From NCBI GenBank assembly GCA_964475595.1, contig CAYYXG010000035.1, forward strand, positions 1 to 11,995: a stretch of 11,995 nucleotides of DNA, in the 5' to 3' direction. The DNA comes from RGEC01 sp964475595 (GTDB lineage Bacteria; Bacteroidota; Bacteroidia; NS11-12g; UBA955). Under the pieces are notes generated by a model. It made no database searches. It saw only the letters and a program-made list of their open reading frames with translations, and was not told the DNA's origin. The translations under genes were made by a program, and so were the position numbers. Shown here piece by piece: positions 5,877 to 11,995 of the stretch (positions are counted from its first letter, which is position 1; each line of letters starts with the position of its first letter).

Positions 5877-6497
5877 ATGCACAAAACCATTGGTATTTTG
5901 TTAAGTGTTGGCTTCCTTTGGGCATGTAATAGCCCTTCCGGTGAATCATTGGAGAAAAAAGACAGCGCCCAAACAGCGATACAAAAAGATACTATTGCCA
6001 CACAGCAGCCGGATGTAGTGGCGGCCGACGAACACAACCTCACTGACAAAACAAAACTGCAAACCATGCACCTGCTGGGCAGGGAATTGGAGTGCAACTA
6101 TACGGATATTCCAGGCCGGCTCAAAGAACTGCTGCCCGGTATCATGCAGGCCATCAGCGATAATAAAGCTGTGATTACAGGCAGTTACCACATTGTTCTG
6201 ACCGAAAACCCTGATGCATCCAAACCAACCCGCATTTTTATCGGTATTCCCATTCAAAAACCGCTAAAAGCCAATGGCATGGATCTTTACACCATCCCTG
6301 CGGGAAAATACCTGCGCCGGCAGTGTGCGGCCGAGCCGGGCAAATCGCTGTCGGTTCATCAGGGAATGATGACCATGTCTAATGGTTCGCTGAAACATAA
6401 AGTAGGTTTGCCTATCATCGAGAAATATGCCGAAACCCGCAATGATGAAATGACCAGTGTAATAAGCAAAGCTACGTTTTATTACAAATTACCATGA
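5877..6497 (+). CDS. lipoprotein with a GyrI-like (effector-binding) domain
   Basis: A 206-residue protein from ATG 5877 (a TTG one codon earlier is less likely). MHKTIGILLSVGFLWAC is a lipoprotein signal with the lipidated cysteine at 17, followed by a flexible S/E/K/T/Q-rich linker of about 40 residues. Residues about 63-206 resemble the two-repeat GyrI-like/AraC effector-binding fold: LLGRELECNYTDIPGRLKEL, then RIFIGIPI, then MDLYTIPAGKYLRRQC, and a closing TFYYKL strand. Such domains bind small ligands, or gyrase in the case of E. coli SbmC, but here it is anchored in the envelope, so a ligand-sensing or binding role is inferred. The ligand is unknown. Its TGA stop overlaps the xseA start (ATGA), and it heads the operon. 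Confidence 0.75.
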   Translation: MHKTIGILLSVGFLWACNSPSGESLEKKDSAQTAIQKDTIATQQPDVVAADEHNLTDKTKLQTMHLLGRELECNYTDIPGRLKELLPGIMQAISDNKAVITGSYHIVLTENPDASKPTRIFIGIPIQKPLKANGMDLYTIPAGKYLRRQCAAEPGKSLSVHQGMMTMSNGSLKHKVGLPIIEKYAETRNDEMTSVISKATFYYKLP

Positions 6498-7699
6498 AAC
6501 CCTGGATGAACCTTTCCGACTTGATGGGCGGGGTTCGCAGGGCCCTGGAAGCAGGATTTAACGGCCACACATTTCGAATTATTGCAGAAACCACCGATGT
6601 AAAGATTTATCACAACCGCCAATATGTGTTTCTCAACCTGATTGAAAAACAAGGCAGCGAAATTGCTGCAGCAGCAGGTGCAGTAATCTGGCGCGACCAT
6701 TTTCACCTGATTAAAGAATTTGAAAATATCACGGGCATTGCCTTCGAACAAAACCTTCAGGTAGTGCTGGAGGTGGAAATTCAATTCCATGAACGATATG
6801 GCCTGCGACTCAATATTGTTGACATTGACACTGCCTACACATTGGGTAAAATGGAACAGGAACGGGAAAAAGTACTCCGCAAGCTGGCCTTTGATGTACC
6901 TCATTTGGTTTGGCTGGAAGACGGCGATTATGTTTCGGCCAACCAATTGCTGAATAAATCACTCGTTATGCAACGTGTAGCCCTAATTGCCGCTCCGGGC
7001 AGCGATGGTCGCAGGGATTTTCTGAAAGAACTGTACGATAATTCCTGGAACATTGCCTATACCGTAGAAGAATTCCCGGCCTCTGTGCAAGGCCAACATG
7101 CCGCCAAAGAACTGCTAAAACAACTCAATGCCATAGTTTCTAAGGCCTCGGAATTTGACGTAATTGCCATGGTCCGAGGCGGAGGCAGCAATACCGACCT
7201 TACCGCTTTTGACGATTATGAACTGGCCAAAACCATCGCCGATTGCCCTAAACCTGTGCTCACCGGCATTGGCCACGATCGCAACATTAGCGTAGCCGAT
7301 GTGGTGGGCCATACCATGCTGAAAACCCCCACCCGCTGTGCTGCTGCCATAACCGAACACAATATAGCATTCCTGGGATGGCTTCAGGATGGCCAAACCA
7401 GAATTGGCACCGCTGCTAACCGCTTTTTTGAACATGGAAAACAGCAGGCCACTGATGCTGCCCGCAGACTGAAAACTGCAGCTTCCTGGTTACTGGAATC
7501 AGAAAAAAACAAACTTTTACAGGCAGAAAAACACCTGGATATGCTGCAACCTGCCAAAACCCTTGAAATGGGCTATGCACTGATTTCGAAAAATGGACAT
7601 ATTATTACCTCCCGTCAGCAAGTTTCTCCCAATGATGCGGTCGAAATTCGCTTTTCAGACGGATATTCGCATGCTTTGATTACCCAAAATGACAACTAA
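6494..7699 (+). CDS. xseA: exodeoxyribonuclease VII large subunit
   Basis: A 401-residue XseA. With XseB it degrades single-stranded DNA from both ends to oligonucleotides and acts in mismatch repair. The order is an N-terminal OB-fold (about 5-110, including AETTDVKIYHNRQYVFLNLI), a catalytic domain (about 125-290) with APGSDGRRDFLKEL, then AMVRGGGSNTDLTAFDDYEL (226-243), VLTGIGHDRNISVADVVGH (255-273) and LKTPTRCAAA (276-285), and a shortened C-terminal helical region that docks XseB. The RGGGS and GIGHD motifs are intact. It is somewhat shorter than E. coli XseA, mainly in the coiled-coil part. The ATG at 6494 overlaps the preceding stop by 4 nt, and the gene overlaps xseB by 11 nt. Confidence 0.96.
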   Translation: MKPWMNLSDLMGGVRRALEAGFNGHTFRIIAETTDVKIYHNRQYVFLNLIEKQGSEIAAAAGAVIWRDHFHLIKEFENITGIAFEQNLQVVLEVEIQFHERYGLRLNIVDIDTAYTLGKMEQEREKVLRKLAFDVPHLVWLEDGDYVSANQLLNKSLVMQRVALIAAPGSDGRRDFLKELYDNSWNIAYTVEEFPASVQGQHAAKELLKQLNAIVSKASEFDVIAMVRGGGSNTDLTAFDDYELAKTIADCPKPVLTGIGHDRNISVADVVGHTMLKTPTRCAAAITEHNIAFLGWLQDGQTRIGTAANRFFEHGKQQATDAARRLKTAASWLLESEKNKLLQAEKHLDMLQPAKTLEMGYALISKNGHIITSRQQVSPNDAVEIRFSDGYSHALITQNDN

Positions 7700-7880
7700 C
7701 GATACTTTTTCCTACGAAGCAGCCAAAAAGCGGCTGGAAATCATCATGAAAGACCTGGAATCCGGCAAAATTGGCATTGATGATTTAGAAGCAACCCTGA
7801 ATGAGGCCAAGGAACTCATACAGAAATCATTAAGAAAACTCACGGAAACCGAGAAAATCATCAAAAATTGGGAAGCTTAA
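7689..7880 (+). CDS. xseB: exodeoxyribonuclease VII small subunit
   Basis: A 63-residue XseB. FSYEAAKKRLEIIMKDLESG, then IDDLEATLNEAKELIQ and a lysine-rich C-terminal helix reproduce the usual two-helix family pattern. Several copies coat the XseA helical arm and control its activity. The ATG lies 11 nt inside xseA, so the two are almost certainly translated together. It overlaps the following ldcA reading frame by 13 nt. Confidence 0.95.
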   Translation: MTTNDTFSYEAAKKRLEIIMKDLESGKIGIDDLEATLNEAKELIQKSLRKLTETEKIIKNWEA

Positions 7881-8764
7881 CCGCCCTGAAACCCGGAGAC
7901 GCTATTGCGCTTATTGCTCCCGCACGTGCAGTGAGCCAAGAAGAAATGTCGGCTTTTAAAAGCTGGTGCCAAGAAAAAAACCTAATACTTCATGAAGGAA
8001 TGCATCTGTATGGCCGTCATAACCAGTTCTCCGGCACTGCAGCGGAACGTGCCGCAGATTTGCGCGAAGCATGGCAGAATCCGGAAATCAAAGCCATCTT
8101 TTGTGCCCGCGGTGGTTACGGATGTGTTCAATTACTGGATTTGCTTACTGATATAGACTGGACTGCCAACCCAAAATGGCTGGTGGGTTTTAGCGATATC
8201 ACCACCCTGCACCTGCACCTCAATAATTTGGGCGTACCTACCCTACATAGTCCTATGGCTATTCACTGGGGAATAAAACATGAATTTACGAAAGAAAACA
8301 TCTCGCGGATTGAGGATGCATTATTTAAACTAATAGTTGAGGTTAGTATTGATAATATATTAACCGAAAATTATTTACATTTTTCTGGTAAATTAATCGG
8401 CGGAAACCTAAGTCTGCTGTATGCTGCCTTGGGAACCCCGGAACAGCCCGACACCCAAAATGCTGTTTTGTTTCTGGAAGACCTGGATGAATACCTGTAC
8501 CACATAGACCGAATGATGGTGGCATTAAAAAGGGCAGGCCTGCTGAAAAATCTTTCGGGAATGATTGTGGGAGGCATGACAGAAATGAAAGACAATACCA
8601 TACCATTTGGTCAAACAGCTGAGGAAATTATACGCGGCTACGCAGCCGAATTGAAGATTCCGTTAATTTTTAACTTTCCATCGGGGCATACCCCAAAAAA
8701 TGCTTGTTTATTCATGGGTGCCGAATGTACTTTTGAAAACGGAAAACTCACCCAGCAACTCTAA
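7868..8764 (+). CDS. ldcA: LD-carboxypeptidase (peptidase family S66)
   Basis: A 298-residue serine peptidase that removes the terminal D-alanine from murein tetrapeptides during cell-wall recycling. LKPGDAIALIAPARA opens the Rossmann-like N-terminal domain, with ARGGYGC at 80-86. The catalytic triad is readable: Ser109 in VGFSDITTLHLH, Glu204 in LFLEDLDEYLYHIDRMM and His274 in PSGHTPKNA. GGNLSLLYAALGT is also typical. The start is taken as TTG 7868 because it precedes the conserved opening and no ATG or GTG does; the next ATG lies inside the conserved domain. The 13-nt overlap with xseB suggests coupled translation. Codons about 140-170, the linker between the two lobes, are conspicuously AT-rich. 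It shows no signal peptide, in line with the cytosolic family. Confidence 0.93.
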   Translation: MGSLTALKPGDAIALIAPARAVSQEEMSAFKSWCQEKNLILHEGMHLYGRHNQFSGTAAERAADLREAWQNPEIKAIFCARGGYGCVQLLDLLTDIDWTANPKWLVGFSDITTLHLHLNNLGVPTLHSPMAIHWGIKHEFTKENISRIEDALFKLIVEVSIDNILTENYLHFSGKLIGGNLSLLYAALGTPEQPDTQNAVLFLEDLDEYLYHIDRMMVALKRAGLLKNLSGMIVGGMTEMKDNTIPFGQTAEEIIRGYAAELKIPLIFNFPSGHTPKNACLFMGAECTFENGKLTQQL

Positions 8765-8767
8765 AAC

Positions 8768-9265
8768 ATGATATCCCGCGAAACCTACATTGAACTCACC
8801 AAATTCGGCATCGTGGGTGCCCTGTGTTTTGGGTTGGACCTGAGCATATACTACGGCCTAACCACGCTGCCATGGATGCCCACTTTCATAGCCAAATCCA
8901 TCAGTGTGGTATCCTCTACCCTGTTTAATTACTACCTCAACAAAACCTGGACCTGGGGTCAAAATAACCGCGATGCGAAGCGATTCACCCGTTATGTGGC
9001 CCTCTACAGCATCAGCGGTTTGCTGAATGTACTTTCCAACGAGCTTTTCCTGCAGTGGCTGCCCAACAATGAATTCCAAATGCTGATTGTGCACACGGAG
9101 CTGGCCATTCAAAAGCCGTTTTTTACCATCAAGCTGGATAAATTTCTAGCCGTAATTGGCGCTACACTGGTGGGGATGATGGTGAATTTTATCGGACAGA
9201 AATGGTGGGTTTTCAAAGATTTTGGAAATCACACTTTCCCTGTAGATTCGGGCAAAGTTCACTGA
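8768..9265 (+). CDS. GtrA-like membrane protein
   Basis: A 165-residue integral membrane protein of the GtrA/DPMS1 family. Four hydrophobic segments are visible at about 12-32, 38-58, 76-98 and 125-150. Two internal near-repeats typical of the family occur, NYYLNKTWTW (about 55-64) and NFIGQKWWVF (about 141-150). GtrA proteins are thought to help flip or handle polyprenyl-linked sugars used for glycan or lipid modification. The loop between segments 3 and 4 is longer than in short GtrA proteins. Its ATG lies 3 nt after the ldcA stop, and no glycosyltransferase is adjacent, so its specific sugar cannot be inferred. Confidence 0.85.
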   Translation: MISRETYIELTKFGIVGALCFGLDLSIYYGLTTLPWMPTFIAKSISVVSSTLFNYYLNKTWTWGQNNRDAKRFTRYVALYSISGLLNVLSNELFLQWLPNNEFQMLIVHTELAIQKPFFTIKLDKFLAVIGATLVGMMVNFIGQKWWVFKDFGNHTFPVDSGKVH

Positions 9266-9270
9266 TTACT

Positions 9271-9302
9271 TTTTCCCATTCCTAACATTGGTATCAAATT
9301 TG
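9271..9302 (+). promoter_or_regulatory. weak promoter candidate for the DUF4197 gene
   Basis: CAAATTTG (9295-9302) differs from TAnnTTTG at one fixed base, and TTTT (9271-9274) lies 20 nt upstream in place of TTTG. It sits in the 51-nt gap after the GtrA gene. Read-through from the operon is an equally good explanation. Confidence 0.3.
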
Positions 9303-9316
9303 TCATTCCATTTTTC

Positions 9317-10081
9317 ATGAATATACGTCACTTCATCATCGCCATTGCCGCTGTTTGGATTTTACCGGCCTGCGATACACTGAATCAGCTGCCGGTGCAG
9401 GTTAATCTTCCTACAGTAGAGAATGCCATACCCTCACAGGCCGAAGCCGCCTCTGGCCTAAAGGAAGCCCTGGTGAATGGCGTAGGTAAAGGCACCACAA
9501 ACCTAGGCAAGCCCGGTTCGTTTTTTCAAAATGTAGCCAGAAAAATACTTCTGCCCCAGGAGGTGCGAGACCTTGAGGGTAAAATCAGAAATAATGCCGT
9601 GCTGAACGCTGCCATTGGCGGACAACTGGACAAAGCGGTGAAAGCCATGAATGAGGGTGCTGAAAATGCCATGGGCAAAGCCATGCCCATTTTCAAAGAC
9701 GCCATTATGAACATGTCTTTTGCCGATGCCATGGGAATCCTTCGCGGGGGTAACGGGGCAGCCACCCAATACTTAAAAAACACCACTTCAGTATCACTCC
9801 AACAAGCATTTAAACCCGTAATTCAGCAGGCATTGAATGATGTAAAAATTACAGAATACTGGAACCCCATTATTCGCGAAATCAATAAGCCCCTGAACAA
9901 AACCCTGCTGGGTATCAAACAGGATATCAACCCAGACCTGAACGCCTATGTGACTGAAAAAGCCACCTTTGCCCTGTTTCAGGAAATTGAAACACAAGAA
10001 AACGCCATCCGCTCCAATCCGGTAGAAAGAACCACCGCTTTGCTGAAAAAGGTGTTTAATTACGCAGATAGTCAAAAGTAA
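9317..10081 (+). CDS. DUF4197 lipoprotein
   Basis: A 254-residue protein. Residues 1-19 form a lipoprotein signal (IAAVWILPAC) with lipidated Cys19. The rest matches the DUF4197 pattern: LKEALVNGVGKGTTNLGKPG, then LLPQEVRDLE, GILRGGNGAATQYLKNTTS (with the typical DAMGILRGG segment) and ATFALFQEIETQENAIRSNP. The domain is mostly helical and its function is unknown. It probably sits in the cell envelope facing the periplasm. Two stop codons (TAA TAA) end the gene. Confidence 0.9.
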   Translation: MNIRHFIIAIAAVWILPACDTLNQLPVQVNLPTVENAIPSQAEAASGLKEALVNGVGKGTTNLGKPGSFFQNVARKILLPQEVRDLEGKIRNNAVLNAAIGGQLDKAVKAMNEGAENAMGKAMPIFKDAIMNMSFADAMGILRGGNGAATQYLKNTTSVSLQQAFKPVIQQALNDVKITEYWNPIIREINKPLNKTLLGIKQDINPDLNAYVTEKATFALFQEIETQENAIRSNPVERTTALLKKVFNYADSQK

Positions 10082-10130
10082 TAAGCACCTAAAAATCGAC
10101 ATAACATTATTTTTTTTGTAATTTTACCTC

Positions 10131-11995
10131 GTGAGAGGCCTATTGTTGATGGTTTTATGGCTGCTTTTGTGCCCAGTTCTAAAGGCACAGGACAGGGGGC
10201 TTTCAGGTCACATAAATTATACAGCCACATCGGTTTCTTTTTCAACAGCCATAGCCGGTTTCGAACAAAAAATCGGGCTTCCCATACAATACGATGCAGC
10301 GCTGTCGCCACCGGCAGACAAAAAATTTAGCTTCAGCTACCAGCAGGTGCGCGCATCCATTGCATTACAAGATTTTCTGGCATTAACCGGATTACGATAC
10401 GAGTTGCAAAACGCACAGATATTTTTATTGAAAAGGTTGCCTCAAAAGCCGGAAAACGGATTTCGGATTTCAGGCAGAATACTTTCAGCCGGAAATGGCG
10501 AATTTATGAGTGCTGTGGCTGTAGGAACCCTTCAAAAACCCACCATGACCACCACTTCCGACGCCGGCTTTTTTAGTTTGCTGTTGCCCTCTGGTATTCA
10601 TATTCTGCAAATTTCCTACCCCGGGTACCGCCCGATTATCGACACCCTGTTTATAGACCGCGATTACAACCTGCAGTATGAAATGCTGAAGGAAAATATA
10701 GCACTGGATATTATTCATATTCAGGCACTCAAAGGCAAGGGCTTGCAATCGGTCATTCAAGGCCAGACTGACCATCATGAAATGAACCGCATACGCCTAA
10801 GCTGGATGCCACAATTATTGGGAGAGCCCGACGTAGTGCGCACCCTAAGCATGTTGCCCGGAGTTGTTGGCGGAAGTGAGGGCATGCTGGGCATGTATGT
10901 TCGTGGGGGTGCCGCAGACCAGAATCTGGTATTACTGGATGATGTACCCGTATTCAACAGCTACCATCTTTTTGGGGTGTTTTCTGTTTTCAATGACGAT
11001 GCCCTGCGCTCTGCCAAGCTCCTGAAAGGCAGTTTTCCATCCCGGTACGGCGGTCGACTTAGTAGTGTTATTGCGGTGCAAAGCAAAGAGGGGAATCGTG
11101 AAAAAATAAGCGGTATTGCCAATGTAGGGTTGCTTTCTGCAAGGGTTTTTCTGGAAGGCCCCATCTGGAAAGACCGAACCACTTTCACACTGTCCATGCG
11201 ACGAAGTTACATTGATTTTTTGGCCGGACAAGCCGCCTCTTTCCTCAACCTTAGTGACAGCATTAACCCCAGTAATCTCTATTATTTCTGGGATATAAAC
11301 ACCCGCATTACCCATCGTTTTAGCAATAAGAGCCGCCTAAGCGCGGGTATTTACGCCGGACAGGATATTGGGGGCCTAAACGAATCTTCAAAAACGGAAA
11401 AGGCCGACATTAGCACCAGTGAACGCAAAAAGCAATTGACCGGATGGGGAAACAGGGTGGCAGGTATCAAATGGAATTATCAAGCCAGAACCGGTCTTGA
11501 ATGGGTTGCCAGAGCCCATATTACACGCTATGGATACGAATATAGACGTGAGTTTTCCTTTACAAGGGCAAGTAAATTCAATCCACAAACCGATGTAGAT
11601 GATTATACCCGCTACGAACTGGATAACGGCATACAAGACATGGAGGCCGCATGGGAAATGCGAATACGCATTAAACCCGGCTGGGTATGGGAACAGGGCA
11701 TTGGCATAGCCAATCACAGGTTTATTCCCGGCAACCGCAAATTGTATAGCCGAATCAACAATACCGAAAGTGAACTGATATACAACGATGCCCGCCTGAA
11801 CGTGCCGGAATACTTTACCTACACAGAGTTTCAATACAATGGAAACCGCCGCTGGTCGGGAGCTGCCGGCCTGCGGCTGGGTAGTTACAAGCTGCCGGAT
11901 CCGTACTTTTTTGTAATGCCTGAGCCCCGTCTGAACCTTAAATACCGGCTGGGAAACAACCACTTTCTGCATGCTTCCGCCACCCGAAACAGGCA
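10131..11995 (+). CDS. TonB-dependent receptor with STN and carboxypeptidase-regulatory domains (partial, 3' end beyond window)
   Basis: An open frame of 621 codons that continues past the window edge. Residues 1-20 (MRGLLLMVLWLLLCPVLKAQ) are a Sec signal peptide. About 35-103 is an STN domain (secretin/TonB short N-terminal domain, including VSFSTAIAGFEQKIGLPIQY). About 111-185 is a carboxypeptidase-regulatory domain (FRISGRILSAG and GFFSLLLPSGIHILQISYPG). About 225-315 is the plug, with MLPGVVGGSEGMLGMYVRGG, VLLDDVPVFNSYHLFGVFS and GSFPSRYGGRLSSVIAVQS. The barrel then begins. It is an outer-membrane importer powered by TonB. The usual SusC signature (YVIDGVP) is absent, so it is not a SusC-type transporter. 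The start is GTG 10131: a stop at 10119-10121 blocks extension, and an ATG at 10149 would remove the charged N-region. STN domains often pair with sigma/anti-sigma signalling; none is present upstream here. The ligand is unknown. Confidence 0.93.
   Translation, partial: MRGLLLMVLWLLLCPVLKAQDRGLSGHINYTATSVSFSTAIAGFEQKIGLPIQYDAALSPPADKKFSFSYQQVRASIALQDFLALTGLRYELQNAQIFLLKRLPQKPENGFRISGRILSAGNGEFMSAVAVGTLQKPTMTTTSDAGFFSLLLPSGIHILQISYPGYRPIIDTLFIDRDYNLQYEMLKENIALDIIHIQALKGKGLQSVIQGQTDHHEMNRIRLSWMPQLLGEPDVVRTLSMLPGVVGGSEGMLGMYVRGGAADQNLVLLDDVPVFNSYHLFGVFSVFNDDALRSAKLLKGSFPSRYGGRLSSVIAVQSKEGNREKISGIANVGLLSARVFLEGPIWKDRTTFTLSMRRSYIDFLAGQAASFLNLSDSINPSNLYYFWDINTRITHRFSNKSRLSAGIYAGQDIGGLNESSKTEKADISTSERKKQLTGWGNRVAGIKWNYQARTGLEWVARAHITRYGYEYRREFSFTRASKFNPQTDVDDYTRYELDNGIQDMEAAWEMRIRIKPGWVWEQGIGIANHRFIPGNRKLYSRINNTESELIYNDARLNVPEYFTYTEFQYNGNRRWSGAAGLRLGSYKLPDPYFFVMPEPRLNLKYRLGNNHFLHASATRNR

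Noticed and set aside
11388..11972. 194-residue minus-strand reading frame
   Set aside because: It is antisense to the TonB-dependent receptor barrel, which is an uninterrupted frame to the window end.

Overview
The window reads as an ordinary chromosomal stretch of a Bacteroidota bacterium. The evidence is several promoter boxes that match or nearly match the group's TAnnTTTG -7 consensus, a T9SS-type C-terminal sorting domain, a TonB-dependent receptor with an N-terminal carboxypeptidase-regulatory domain, and weak or absent Shine-Dalgarno sequences. I cannot place it more finely than the phylum.

Positions 1-585 carry two minus-strand tRNA genes, initiator tRNA-fMet (155-226) and tRNA-Glu (443-514), in repeat-rich DNA. 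There are nested perfect inverted repeats (35-155), a strong hairpin terminator behind tRNA-fMet, a partial tRNA copy split by an 84-nt palindromic insertion (253-367), and a 7-nt tandem repeat (405-437). A good promoter (550-581) sits in front of tRNA-Glu. Next come rsfS (minus, ribosome silencing) and, divergently, birA (biotin ligase).

Positions 1782-5073 hold a promoter and a two-gene unit encoding a DUF1800 protein and a DUF1501 protein. The DUF1501 product has a twin-arginine signal at one end and a T9SS sorting domain at the other, so it is probably a secreted or surface protein. Converging on it is a minus-strand pair, purS (subunit of FGAM synthetase in purine synthesis) and a DUF4286 gene, joined by a TAATG stop/start overlap.

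From the divergent region 5687-5876, which holds a tandem 13-nt palindromic repeat, a tight plus-strand operon runs: a GyrI-like lipoprotein, xseA, xseB, an LD-carboxypeptidase (ldcA-type) and a GtrA-like membrane protein. The first four genes overlap at their ends and the fifth follows after 3 nt. A DUF4197 lipoprotein and the start of an STN-containing TonB-dependent receptor, cut by the window edge, complete the window.

Most of the content is housekeeping. I see no defence locus, CRISPR array, transposase or prophage. The least explained items are the structured insertion in the tRNA remnant, the 13-nt repeat between purS and the lipoprotein, the Tat-plus-T9SS architecture, and the coupling of a lipoprotein to exonuclease VII.
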